This document shows, in pieces, positions 40,131 to 48,538 of a stretch of 64,000 nucleotides of DNA. This DNA comes from Bacillota bacterium (GTDB lineage: Bacteria > Bacillota > Clostridia > Christensenellales > UBA1242). The notes under the pieces were generated by a model. That model did no database searches, was not told where the DNA came from, and worked only from the letters and a program-made list of their open reading frames with translations. Both the position numbers and the translations under genes were made by a program. The stretch is taken from positions 199,916 to 263,915 of the forward strand of contig WRAS01000002.1 in NCBI GenBank assembly GCA_009780065.1, written 5' to 3'. Within the stretch, counting starts at the first letter, position 1. Each line of letters starts with the position of its first letter.

Positions 40131-41150
40131 GTGAAAAGATTTTTTGCTATAACCGCATTACTATCCGTTACAATGTTCTGCTCCGCTTTCCTGCCACAGA
40201 ACTATGATTTAAACAAAGAACGGAACAGCAATTTTTCGGAAGAGCCCGCATTACACATACAAAACACAGAATCCGAAGAGCCAAAAGAAGAAACCCAGAA
40301 AAAATTCATCAAGTGGATTGATTTTAATGCGTCGCTTGGAATTTTGCAAAAAACCAACAAAGCACACCGTGACCTTATTAAATTGGGAATCAATGATATC
40401 GGCACATGCGAATTACTTGCATACATTGCATTAAAAAATGGGAACAGTTTCAACATTAAAACAGACACAACAAATCTGTCAAAATTGATTAAAGAATTGG
40501 AAAAGAACGACAAGAGTTCCATCGAAAAATATTACGAGAACAAATATTACAAATACTATGTTGAATCCTATCACGCAATCCTAGACGGCATTATCAACAA
40601 GGATACGGGCGAAGTAATTGGCTTTCACCCAATCGCAAAAGGTTTTTGGCATAATGGCTACAATGATTTTGGCAATAGTCGTACCTATGGTTACAAGCGC
40701 CGTCACCTTGGACACGATTTATACGGCGGCGTCGGTACACCAATCATCGCAATGGAAGGCGGCACCATAACCGAACTTGGATGGAACCGTTTCGGCGGAT
40801 GGCGCATAGGTATCCGCAGCGACGACACCCACCGATATTATTACTACGCCCACTTACGAAAAGACAACCCCTACCCCGAGCACCTAAAATTGGGAGACCG
40901 TGTTAACGCAGGCGACATTATCGGATATCTTGGCGTAACCGGCTATTCCACCAAAGAAAACACAAATATGTCCAGTGCAAAACCTCACCTGCATTTCGGC
41001 ATACAAATAATCTTTGACCCAAGCCAAGAAGACGGCACAGGCGAAATATGGATAGACGTTTACAACATCTGCCGCTTTCTTTCAAAAAACAAAACCACCG
41101 TCAAACACAACCCCGAAACCAAAACTTACGAAAGAATAGTTAATTTATAA
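40131..41150 (+). CDS. M23-family peptidase, secreted
   Basis: 339 residues with signal peptide (1-20, FFAITALLSVTMFCSA). A helical middle domain (60-165) precedes the LytM domain at about 180-310, with RRHLGHDLYGG (first His, Asp), YYYAHL and the last HLHFGIQ, so the zinc ligands are complete. Gene start is GTG. The sporulation-type element suggests a SpoIIQ-like or spore-coat peptidoglycan role, by inference only. It overlaps the convergent Cof-like gene by 11 bp. Confidence 0.85.
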   Translation: MKRFFAITALLSVTMFCSAFLPQNYDLNKERNSNFSEEPALHIQNTESEEPKEETQKKFIKWIDFNASLGILQKTNKAHRDLIKLGINDIGTCELLAYIALKNGNSFNIKTDTTNLSKLIKELEKNDKSSIEKYYENKYYKYYVESYHAILDGIINKDTGEVIGFHPIAKGFWHNGYNDFGNSRTYGYKRRHLGHDLYGGVGTPIIAMEGGTITELGWNRFGGWRIGIRSDDTHRYYYYAHLRKDNPYPEHLKLGDRVNAGDIIGYLGVTGYSTKENTNMSSAKPHLHFGIQIIFDPSQEDGTGEIWIDVYNICRFLSKNKTTVKHNPETKTYERIVNL

Positions 41151-41931
41151 TCGACTCCAAATACTCCGCAACCCCATCATCATCGTGATGTGCAACAACA
41201 ATGTCCGCAAGTTTTTTAAGCTGTTCCAATGCATTTCCCATCGCAACCTTGAAGCCAACCTCTTTAAACATCAACACATCATTCATTCCATCCCCAATCG
41301 CAACTGTATCCGCCATATCAATGCCTAAAATTTCACAAAGTCTCCTTAAACCACTCCCCTTGGATACCGTTCCATTCACAATATCATAACCCGTATATGG
41401 TAATTTCCACACAACCGACTTATCTGACAAAATCAAAGATTTATTTGCAATCCGCAAACCATTCTCGTCTGCAAATTTTTGTAACGGTTCACTGAATTCT
41501 GTCATTGCTTCTATCGAACCACGGGGTTCAATCTGAGTAATTTTATTCGCCCCCAAAAAATCAGATAAAGGTCCTGTTATTTTCGATAACCTTATATGTG
41601 TTTTGTTACTTAGATGAAACAAAAAATCATCACAATACGGCATTGCCATTTCAATAAATTTTTTAACTAAACTTGTATCCAGTACACTTTCATACACAAC
41701 CTTGTCGCTCTTAACATCATAAATAAACGCCCCATTTGATGAAATTATATAATCAACTCCCGCGACCTCACACCGCGGAAATTGAACACTAAAAGGCGCA
41801 CCTGTGCAAGGGACAATTCCATACCCTTGTGCTTGCGCCTTTTTAATTGCCTTTAATGTTCTGTCTGAAATTATCTTTTCGCTATTCAACAATGTTTCAT
41901 CTAAATCGGTAAATATCGTCTTTAATTTCAT
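41140..41931 (-). CDS. Cof-type HAD-superfamily phosphatase
   Basis: 263 residues with the HAD motifs TDLDETLL (motif I), SSNGA (motif II), KGSGLRRL (Lys, motif III) and IGDGMNDVLMFKEVGFKVAMGNA (motif IV). Cof proteins hydrolyse sugar phosphates, flavin or pyridoxal phosphates; the substrate is not readable. It directly follows efp (stop and start share a base), so co-transcription with efp is likely. Confidence 0.92.
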   Translation of the reverse strand: MKLKTIFTDLDETLLNSEKIISDRTLKAIKKAQAQGYGIVPCTGAPFSVQFPRCEVAGVDYIISSNGAFIYDVKSDKVVYESVLDTSLVKKFIEMAMPYCDDFLFHLSNKTHIRLSKITGPLSDFLGANKITQIEPRGSIEAMTEFSEPLQKFADENGLRIANKSLILSDKSVVWKLPYTGYDIVNGTVSKGSGLRRLCEILGIDMADTVAIGDGMNDVLMFKEVGFKVAMGNALEQLKKLADIVVAHHDDDGVAEYLESIIN

Positions 41932-42485
41932 TACGCCCTTTCTACATATATTCCTGTTCTTGTATCTACCTTAACCTTGTCACCTGTATTAACAAACATT
42001 GGAACTTTTATTGTGATTCCACTTTCTAACTCGGCATTCTTTAGCGCGGAACGTGCAGTATCCCCCGCAACACTTGGCGGTGCAGACGCAACTGTCATAA
42101 CCACGAAAGTTGGAGCACTTACCCCTATTATCTTTCCATCTGCATACGTAAAGGAAAACAAAACACCGTCTGTGTTGTATTGTATCGCATCACGAACCAT
42201 AGCCTCGTCCACCGCAATTTGTTCAAATGTCTCGGCATCCATAAAATGGTACACCTTTTCCTCGTTATACAAAAACTGCATATCTCTACGTGTCAAATCT
42301 ACATCCGGAAAATGATCCCCTGTATTAAAACGCTTTTCTTGTGTTCCACCTGTTTCCATGTTACGAATCGTCGCACGCACAAATGCAACCATCCGCGGTT
42401 GTTGAATACGCTGCGCATCCACCACCTGGTAAAAGTTACCTTCCATCTTAAAGATACTTCCTGCTCTGAAATCTCCTGCCGTCAT
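41931..42485 (-). CDS. efp: Elongation factor P with arginine at the tip
   Basis: Relieves ribosome stalling at proline runs. 184 residues with three beta-barrel domains: MTAGDFRAGSIFKMEGNFYQVVDAQ, then the hairpin RIQQPRMVAFVRATIRN, and C-terminal GDKVKVDTRTGIYVERA. The tip, normally PGKG with a lysine, reads QPRM, so residue 31 is Arg. GGAGGTTAAG before the ATG at 42485 sets the start; the track start is 14 codons early. Confidence 0.95.
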   Translation of the reverse strand: MTAGDFRAGSIFKMEGNFYQVVDAQRIQQPRMVAFVRATIRNMETGGTQEKRFNTGDHFPDVDLTRRDMQFLYNEEKVYHFMDAETFEQIAVDEAMVRDAIQYNTDGVLFSFTYADGKIIGVSAPTFVVMTVASAPPSVAGDTARSALKNAELESGITIKVPMFVNTGDKVKVDTRTGIYVERA

Positions 42486-42539
42486 CTTAACCTCCAAAAA
42501 TTTAACTAAGAAACATTTTACACCCAAGCCACAAAATAA

Positions 42540-43055
42540 TCAACAAATATCTATAAATTCTGGCAAATCCTCGTCCACATAGAACCAGTTTTCTTCACTA
42601 ATCCCCTCTGAACTAATCTTTGTTGGGTCCAGAATCAAATACTTTCCAACTGCAGTCACGCATACCGTTCCATCTTTTGTAAATAATTTGCCCTCGCCCT
42701 CGAACCCGCGCGAGGTTATTTTGGTTGTCACGGTCTCGCAATAAAGATCCTGGTCCAACGGAACCGGCTTTCGATACTTTACCGCCAAATCAAACGTAAC
42801 ACCCCATGTACCTGGCCGTTCAATACAAACCGCACGCCCAACAGACTCGTCCAGCATCGCCGCACTCATCCCACCATGCATTCGACCCGGATAACTTTGA
42901 TGAATATCTTTTGGTGAAAAAATCGTTAACAGAACCTGTGAACCATCTTCTTTTTCACATTCATAAAAACGTGCTTTGAAACTGGAATCATTTTTTGTCC
43001 CGCACACGATACACCATGCACTGCTATTTTGCTTTTTCAAAACCCTGTATCTCAT
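42540..43055 (-). CDS. PaaI-type hotdog thioesterase
   Basis: 171 residues with MHGGMSAAMLDESVGRAV, the hotdog helix of PaaI/YbgC-like acyl-CoA thioesterases, followed by typical beta strands VTFDLAVKYRKPVPLDQDLYCETVTT. A Cys pair near the start (CIVCG) may bind zinc. I choose the ATG at 43055 since TAAATA ends 7 nt upstream; the track start is 27 nt earlier. No ribosome site. Confidence 0.82.
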   Translation of the reverse strand: MRYRVLKKQNSSAWCIVCGTKNDSSFKARFYECEKEDGSQVLLTIFSPKDIHQSYPGRMHGGMSAAMLDESVGRAVCIERPGTWGVTFDLAVKYRKPVPLDQDLYCETVTTKITSRGFEGEGKLFTKDGTVCVTAVGKYLILDPTKISSEGISEENWFYVDEDLPEFIDIC

Positions 43056-43263
43056 ACATAGGTATTTAATCACGCCAAACACACCTTGTCAAACTGTATT
43101 AAACAACAAGTATCCAGAAACAGAGCCTAGTCATCCAGACCAAAGTCGGGTAAAACGAAGCGAAGCGGAGAGACCCAGCGAGAATAGCAAGCATGAGTAT
43201 CATCAATAATACACATACCATTGCAGACACAAATACAAAGTAACTCAACAGAAACTCTTCCAA

Positions 43264-43387
43264 ACACGTCATTGCGAGCGAAGCGAAGCAATCCAGTATA
43301 ATTATTTATACTTGGTTATTGCAATGAACATCCAAGACTAAATAACATCACTGAATCGCCACGCCCTTCGGGCTCGCGATGACGTGT
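43264..43387. repeat. Dispersed repeat with CGTCATTGCGAG termini, 124 bp
   Basis: Ends ACACGTCATTGCGAG and CTCGCGATGACGTGT are inverted repeats with one mismatch; inside are GCGAAGCGAAGCAATCC and CACGCCCTTCGGGC. This is the GCGAAGCGAAGCAATC type of palindromic unit scattered in many bacterial genomes. Upstream (43118-43195) a related fragment CGAAGCGAAGCGGAGAGACCCA is seen. The rest of the ~430-bp gap shows no gene. Confidence 0.7.
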
Positions 43388-43491
43388 ACGTGGCTTTTAT
43401 GTTTTGAATTTAACCAGTGGGAACAGATGCCCACAAAATAAATCGTCAAAAGAAAAATTAACTCAATTCGGTAAAAAGCCATGATATTGTT

Positions 43492-43659
43492 AAAATTCCG
43501 CCAATAATAATTTTGAATATTTTATCGGTGCGGAACTTTTATCATTCAAAAATGTCATTTATCTATGAGGGGCCCTCTTAAACCTCATAGATAAATGACA
43601 TTGTATTTACAAAAGTTCTCGGTTTTAAAGTATGAAAAATTTTGTATTGGCGGAATTTT
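43492..43659. repeat. Long hairpin repeat family B, copy 3
   Basis: Outer stem AAAATTCCGCCAATA/TATTGGCGGAATTTT, constant core ATCGGTGCG-GAACTTTT ... AAAAGTTC-TCGGTTTT, inner stem AATGTCATTTATCTATGAGG/CCTCATAGATAAATGACATT. The stem sequences differ from copies 1 and 2 but still pair; only the ATCGGTGCG and TCGG strands are constant. It ends 12 bp from the GlmU-like stop. Confidence 0.88.
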
Positions 43660-43671
43660 GGCAAATAAAAA

Positions 43672-45744
43672 CTACTCTCTCCCCTGATAAAATTCTTCTA
43701 AATCTTCATCAGGATTGTCCCAGTCATATCCACTTCCATCGGTAGATGGTTTGAACTTCTCTTCTTCCTCGTCTTCTTCATATTCATCTTCTTCGTCGTA
43801 TATGTCATCTTCACCATCTTGTTCTTCATCTTCCTCTGATTCCTCTTCTTCAGACTCTTCCTCTGCCTCTTCCGTCTTTTCCTCGGAATCCTCTTGCTTT
43901 TTTTCTTCGACCTTTTCTTCTATCTGCTCTTTTTCTTTAACTTCTTTTATTTTTTCTTCTACAACAGAAACAGACTCCTCTTCCAACTCCTGCGCCACTG
44001 GCTCCGATTCTCTGATTTTAGATTTCCGTTCGTATTTAACTTCTACTATTTTTTCGACGATGATTTCTTCCTCATCTTCTTCCTGTTCCTCTATCTCTTC
44101 AATCTCTGCCTCAACTTCCTCGTCTATTTCATCATCTTCTTCTACTTCTTCGACAATCTGACTCTTCTCGATAACTGGTTCCGGCATTTTTACAACAACA
44201 GATTCTTCTATCTCAACTTCTATTTCCTCATCCGCTTCAATTTCTTCCTCGATTTCTTCGTCTTCTGTTTCTTCTTGAATTTCCTCTTCGGCTATCTCTT
44301 CTTTTTTATCTTCTATAACCAAAGCAAGTTCTTCTTCAATCTCTTCCTCTTCGTCATCTTCCTCCACAATCGGCACCATAGTCTGCCCCCTTGCACGTCG
44401 GGCCTCTTGCATTATTAAACTCTCTTTAACTTCAACCTTGCCAAATTCGACCTCAGGCTCTGGTTCTTCTGCCACAGATTCTTCCACCTCGGCATGATAA
44501 CTGGCTTCAATAATTTTGTCCAGATCCACAACCTCTTTCACCACATTAATTTTCTCAACAATAACCTGCTCGGCCACTTCTTCGGTTTTAACTGGTGCTA
44601 TTACGGTCTTTGGTGCGGCTTTGGCTTCCGACTCTGTCGAAACACCCTCACGCCACCCAAGTTTATTTTCCTGCCTTGCCCTTGCAATAGCAAGTGCGTT
44701 CGGCGGAACACTGGCGGTAATTGTACTGCCTGCCGCAATGAACGCCCTATTTTCCACAATGATAGGAGCAACAAGGTTCGAGTTACTTCCAATAAAGACC
44801 TCGTCCCCCACAATGGTTTGATTCTTTTTCTCGCCGTCATAGTTACAAAACACCACACCACAACCAATATTACAATCCCGTCCAACAATTGCATCCCCCA
44901 CATACGAAAGATGCGAAATCTTGGTTCCATTTCCAATGGTCGAATTCTTAATTTCTACGAAATTTCCAATGCGGCAATTCTCTCCTATATGGGTACCAAT
45001 CCTAAGATGCGCATACGGACCTACTACGCTGCCGCTTTCTACCTTGGCACCATGAAGTTGACTTGCATTAATTGTGCTGGAAATTATTGTACATCCACGA
45101 CCTATTCGTGTGCCTTGTTTAATTACTGTGCGGCCTTCTAAACGTACATTGTCCTCGATAATTACATCACGTTCAATCTGAACATCTGCATCGATATGAA
45201 CCGTATCGGGGTCATTGATTAATACACCATTTTCCGCATGCAAGGTATTAATTCGTGCACGTGTAATTTTTATTGCCCGCGCAAGTTGTGAATAATTATA
45301 AACCGCGACAAAATCATCCTCATCCAATTCTGGCAACTCTACAATTTCAATCTTGCCGCCACCACGAACATATTCCGTGTCAAAGATCCATCCACGCGGC
45401 ATACGTACCGCTTTGTGCCCAAATGCAGATACCATACCATATGCTTGTTCAATTGTTTCTTTTGTAAGCAGCGGCATATCCGCATAAACAACCATTGTGT
45501 ATTGATACTCGCCAGAATATTTCTTAACCAAAGAAACTATGTCATCGTTTTCACGCACATCCACTTTGCGATATCTGTACCCAAACAAAGTATTATCCAG
45601 CCATGTTTCCATGCTGCGCCCACATATTTCTTTCTCGTACGGATTTGCGCACGAAAATCCAACAAGTTTTGGAATTAACACAAGAATAAATAACGAATCC
45701 TCGTTCAATTCCTCAAGTTTTTTTTCTACGGTCATTGTCTGCAT
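43672..45744 (-). CDS. GlmU-like protein with degenerate uridyltransferase domain and long acidic tail
   Basis: 690 residues. Residues 1-165 correspond to a shortened nucleotidyltransferase domain that lacks the LAAGxGTRM loop. Residues 175-367 are an intact left-handed beta-helix acetyltransferase with GPYAHLR, NFVEIKNS, HLSYVGDA, NYDG and FIGSNSNLVAPI, so the GlmU acetyl-transfer residues (R248, K266, H279, Y281, N292, N301) are kept. Residues 370-690 are an extreme Glu/Asp-rich tail (EEEIEEELALVIEDKKEEIAEEEI). Ribosome site GGGGG is 5 nt before the ATG. It follows rplI closely. UDP-GlcNAc formation cannot be assumed. Confidence 0.85.
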   Translation of the reverse strand: MQTMTVEKKLEELNEDSLFILVLIPKLVGFSCANPYEKEICGRSMETWLDNTLFGYRYRKVDVRENDDIVSLVKKYSGEYQYTMVVYADMPLLTKETIEQAYGMVSAFGHKAVRMPRGWIFDTEYVRGGGKIEIVELPELDEDDFVAVYNYSQLARAIKITRARINTLHAENGVLINDPDTVHIDADVQIERDVIIEDNVRLEGRTVIKQGTRIGRGCTIISSTINASQLHGAKVESGSVVGPYAHLRIGTHIGENCRIGNFVEIKNSTIGNGTKISHLSYVGDAIVGRDCNIGCGVVFCNYDGEKKNQTIVGDEVFIGSNSNLVAPIIVENRAFIAAGSTITASVPPNALAIARARQENKLGWREGVSTESEAKAAPKTVIAPVKTEEVAEQVIVEKINVVKEVVDLDKIIEASYHAEVEESVAEEPEPEVEFGKVEVKESLIMQEARRARGQTMVPIVEEDDEEEEIEEELALVIEDKKEEIAEEEIQEETEDEEIEEEIEADEEIEVEIEESVVVKMPEPVIEKSQIVEEVEEDDEIDEEVEAEIEEIEEQEEDEEEIIVEKIVEVKYERKSKIRESEPVAQELEEESVSVVEEKIKEVKEKEQIEEKVEEKKQEDSEEKTEEAEEESEEEESEEDEEQDGEDDIYDEEDEYEEDEEEEKFKPSTDGSGYDWDNPDEDLEEFYQGRE

Positions 45745-45769
45745 CTCAACCCCCACATTAGTAATCTAT

Positions 45770-46210
45770 TTATCCCTCTACCTTCAATTTAAAGTTACCT
45801 TCCAAACCATAATTAAACTTTACTTTTATTTTATATTCCCCAACCATCTTTATTGCCTCTGGCATGACAATATCACGTTTCTCAATTTCAAACCCTTTTT
45901 CGACAAGCCCCCGTGCAATCTCGGTCGATGTTACCGACCCAAACATCTTTCCCCCTTCTCCCACTTTCACAGTTAACACTACAACAACGTCTTCCAGTTT
46001 TTTAATAATATCACGAATTCTTGCTTTGTCTTGTTCGGTGTGAAATGCGTCACTTTGCGCCTTGGCTTTTACCTTTGCAATTACCGCATCATCCGCCACA
46101 ATCCCCAATTTATTTTTTACAAGATAATTCTTTCCATACCCATCATTCACATTGATAACTTCGCCCGCCTTACCTTTACCAGGCACGTCTTTTAATAAAT
46201 ATACTTGCAT
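45770..46210 (-). CDS. rplI: 50S ribosomal protein L9
   Basis: 146 residues with the L9 N-terminal signature MQVYLLKDVPGKGKAGEVINVNDGYGKNYLVKNKLG, the long connecting helix and the C-terminal RNA-binding domain (VSVT replaced by FGSVTSTEIARGL). AAGGAGG precedes the ATG. Upstream partner of the GlmU-like gene (25 bp apart). Confidence 0.97.
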   Translation of the reverse strand: MQVYLLKDVPGKGKAGEVINVNDGYGKNYLVKNKLGIVADDAVIAKVKAKAQSDAFHTEQDKARIRDIIKKLEDVVVVLTVKVGEGGKMFGSVTSTEIARGLVEKGFEIEKRDIVMPEAIKMVGEYKIKVKFNYGLEGNFKLKVEG

Positions 46211-46281
46211 AAGTTAAACCTCCTTGTTCAATAATACAATAAATACGCATATAAGGCAAATAACTAAACAAGGAGTTCGTA

Positions 46282-46596
46282 ATGGAAATTAGATGCAAAA
46301 AAACAGACTGTGCATACAACACAGGTGCCAGTTGCAGCGCAGAATCCATAATGGTAGGCGGTTACGCAGATTGTGAAACATACAGTCCCGACGAACTGAA
46401 AAAGAGTTTAATTATCAAAAACGGAAACCTGTTCGAAATATCCGAAGAACTGGTTGCAAAAAATACACGCAACGTTCCGCTTTCCTGCCGTGCAAAGCAT
46501 TGTTTATTTAATCGCCAAAGCAAATGTTACGCCAATGGAATCACTGTAATAGACGACGAAGACGACGCAGGCTGCGCAACATTCATAGAACGTTAA
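46282..46596 (+). CDS. Protein with two DUF1540-like Cys clusters, 104 aa
   Basis: Two copies of the pattern C..x.C.YN....C.A..I.V....AxCxTF: CKKTDCAYNTGASCSAESIMVGGYADCETY and CRAKHCLFNRQSKCYANGITVIDDEDDAGCATF. DUF1540 proteins are small metal-binding proteins of spore formers. AAGGAG before the ATG. Convergent with the next gene. Confidence 0.82.
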   Translation: MEIRCKKTDCAYNTGASCSAESIMVGGYADCETYSPDELKKSLIIKNGNLFEISEELVAKNTRNVPLSCRAKHCLFNRQSKCYANGITVIDDEDDAGCATFIER

Positions 46597-46599
46597 ACG

Positions 46600-46911
46600 T
46601 TACTCTGGGCTGGCTTCGACTTCCACTTCTGGTTGTTTCTTACTATTTAAAATCTCACACTTTGCTTTATTTCCAATATTAAAATGCTTGCCCAAAAATG
46701 ACGGACATACCATACATTTTTTGTAAGTTAATTCAACGTCGTCGGTTGGACTTTCCATCCAAGACATATCATGAGAAAACCCAACAGGCCGCGCAACAGC
46801 ACGTGATAACGCTGGATACATCGCATCCGCTGCATAACTTCTGAAAATCGAATTTCTTTGATCTAACACGTCATCTCGACGTACTTTGCTACATTCTACT
46901 CTCTTTAACAT
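46600..46911 (-). CDS. Hypothetical protein, 103 aa
   Basis: From the ATG at 46911: MLKRVECSKVRRDDVLDQRNSIFRSYAADAMYPALSRAVARPV, later YKKCMVCPSFLGKHF with a CxxC pair and an acidic end (PEVEVEASPE). TAAATT ends 5 nt before this ATG, while the track start lies 42 nt upstream. It diverges from tpiA over 57 bp. No family recognised. Confidence 0.55.
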   Translation of the reverse strand: MLKRVECSKVRRDDVLDQRNSIFRSYAADAMYPALSRAVARPVGFSHDMSWMESPTDDVELTYKKCMVCPSFLGKHFNIGNKAKCEILNSKKQPEVEVEASPE

Positions 46912-46953
46912 GAGATAATTTACCATATTTTTGTATGATTTGTAAATAGTCAA

Positions 46954-46962
46954 TGCTATAAT
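46954..46962 (+). promoter_or_regulatory. Extended -10 promoter of tpiA (leaderless)
   Basis: TGcTATAAT, then GATTT... with the ATG beginning 6 nt after the box. There is no good -35 and no ribosome site. Confidence 0.7.
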
Positions 46963-46968
46963 TGATTT

Positions 46969-47715
46969 ATGAAAATAATAATCGCAAATTGGAAAATGAA
47001 CAAAACCGGTGACTCGGCAAAAGAATTCTTTACCGAATTCGCATCATTAAATAAAAATTCTAATACGGTAATAATCTGTCCGCCGTTTACCCTGTTACAC
47101 CTTACCAAAGACAAAGGATTCCACCTTGGCGCCCAAAACATGCACCAAGCCGAAAAGGGCGCATTCACAGGCGAAATCTCCGCCACACAACTAAAAGACG
47201 CAGGCGTTAAATACGTATTAATCGGCCACAGCGAACGCCGCATAATATTCGGTGAGACATGTGAAACAGTTAATAAAAAAAATTTACAATGTCTTTTACA
47301 TGAATTAATCCCTGTTGTGTGCATAGGTGAAACCCTTGAAGAACGTGAATCTGGACAAACCAACGAGGTTTTAACAAAACAACTAAGCATCGCTTTCAAT
47401 TCCTTTTCCAGTGAAACAATTACACCAATTGTCGCCTATGAACCAGTATGGGCAATCGGAACCGGCAAAGTCGCAACATTAGAGCAAATCAGCGAAACCC
47501 ATCAATTTATCCGTGATAGATTGCAGTTTCATTTTGGCAACGCAGAAAAAGGCGGGTCAGGAGACAGAATTTCCGTTCTATACGGTGGCAGCGTCACCGA
47601 CCAAAACGCCCAAGAAATCATGTCCATCCCCAACGTAGATGGCGTCCTTGTCGGCGGCGCCAGCCTTGACGCCAAGAAATTCGCAACAATCGTAAATACG
47701 CAACCACAGATTTAA
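46969..47715 (+). CDS. tpiA: Triose-phosphate isomerase
   Basis: Interconverts dihydroxyacetone phosphate and glyceraldehyde 3-phosphate. 248 residues, (alpha/beta)8 barrel, with NWKMN (Lys), GHSERR (His), AYEPVWAIGTGK (Glu) and YGGSV, all catalytic residues present. It stands alone, apart from gap/pgk, and has an apparently leaderless transcript. Confidence 0.98.
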   Translation: MKIIIANWKMNKTGDSAKEFFTEFASLNKNSNTVIICPPFTLLHLTKDKGFHLGAQNMHQAEKGAFTGEISATQLKDAGVKYVLIGHSERRIIFGETCETVNKKNLQCLLHELIPVVCIGETLEERESGQTNEVLTKQLSIAFNSFSSETITPIVAYEPVWAIGTGKVATLEQISETHQFIRDRLQFHFGNAEKGGSGDRISVLYGGSVTDQNAQEIMSIPNVDGVLVGGASLDAKKFATIVNTQPQI

Positions 47716-47767
47716 AATCAAACCAAGAATCTTCGCTTGTATCACCACAGGCACCTCACCACTTGCG

Positions 47768-47881
47768 ATGTGATTTTTAAGTGTACATCCGCAACCTTAG
47801 ACCGTGCCAAGGAGACCCCTTGTTTTCTATGGGCTCCGAGGTGATAGGTCGCAGTTGCGGATGTACACTTAAAAATCACAT
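47768..47881. repeat. Long inverted-repeat element, 114 bp
   Basis: Perfect 28-bp arms (ATGTGATTTTTAAGTGTACATCCGCAAC) enclose a second imperfect stem, GACC/GGTC and GGAG-A-CCC/GGG-CTCC, with loop CTTGTTTTCTAT. No ORF. It lies 53 bp after tpiA and before a gene with a good ribosome site. Different sequence from the 16.9-kb palindrome but the same architecture. Confidence 0.85.
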
Positions 47882-47922
47882 ATTCCCCCCTCTTTTCGTA
47901 TAAGGAAGAAGGGGGAATTTTA

Positions 47923-48498
47923 ATGATATCTAATCTTATACGCCAACGAATGGCGGGTTACATAAGACAAGCAGAATTAATGGGTGATTGGCGTAATGTG
48001 TGGTCACGCCACGTATGGTGGACACGCGAAGTCATGATCGCAATCCTAAACGGATTACCAAGCACACAGTCCAGTGTCAATAAACTATTGAAAAACCCAA
48101 TCGAAATGGGCAATCTTTTTTCTGATTTTTACGGAGACAGAACGGTTAAAAGAATCGAAGAACTATTCACCCAACACCTTAAACTAGGTGGAGACATAAT
48201 GACCGCCGCAAAATCCGGCGATATGGCACGTGTCGAGGAATTAACAAAACAATGGTACGCAAACGCAGATGATATCGCAAAAACACTTTCCAGTGTCAAT
48301 CCGCACATGCGTTACGAAACCGTAAAAGAAATGATGTACGAGCACCTAAGGCTAACGTTGTTAGAGGTTTCCAGTTATTTGAAAGGCGATTACGACCAAA
48401 GCATCCAAGTATTCGACCAAATCCAAGCCGAGGCTCAAAAAATGGCGGACTATTTCGCACAAAGCACAATTGCCCAATTTCCAGACAGATTCAGATAA
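47923..48498 (+). CDS. Helical hypothetical protein conserved in spore formers, 191 aa
   Basis: Reads WSRHVWWTREVMIAILNGLPSTQSSVNKLLKNPIEMGNLFSDFYGDRTVKRIEELFTQHL, then KQWYANADDIAKTLSSVNPHM and YDQSIQVFDQIQAEAQKMADYFA. I know this pattern from an uncharacterised Bacillota family sometimes mislabelled acetylglutamate kinase. All helical, no membrane segment. AAGGGGG before the ATG. Confidence 0.72.
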   Translation: MISNLIRQRMAGYIRQAELMGDWRNVWSRHVWWTREVMIAILNGLPSTQSSVNKLLKNPIEMGNLFSDFYGDRTVKRIEELFTQHLKLGGDIMTAAKSGDMARVEELTKQWYANADDIAKTLSSVNPHMRYETVKEMMYEHLRLTLLEVSSYLKGDYDQSIQVFDQIQAEAQKMADYFAQSTIAQFPDRFR

Positions 48499-48538
48499 TT
48501 TACAAAAATTAAATTCAAATGAAGGAGGTTCTACATAA

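Noticed and set aside
43715-44418. Ser-rich and Phe-rich ORFs on the plus strand
   Set aside because: Antisense shadows of the Glu/Asp-rich tail of the GlmU-like gene (GAA/GAG read backwards give TTC/CTC/TCT).
43672-44640. Acidic tail as a separate gene
   Set aside because: The frame is continuous with the acetyltransferase domain and no ribosome site or start separates them.
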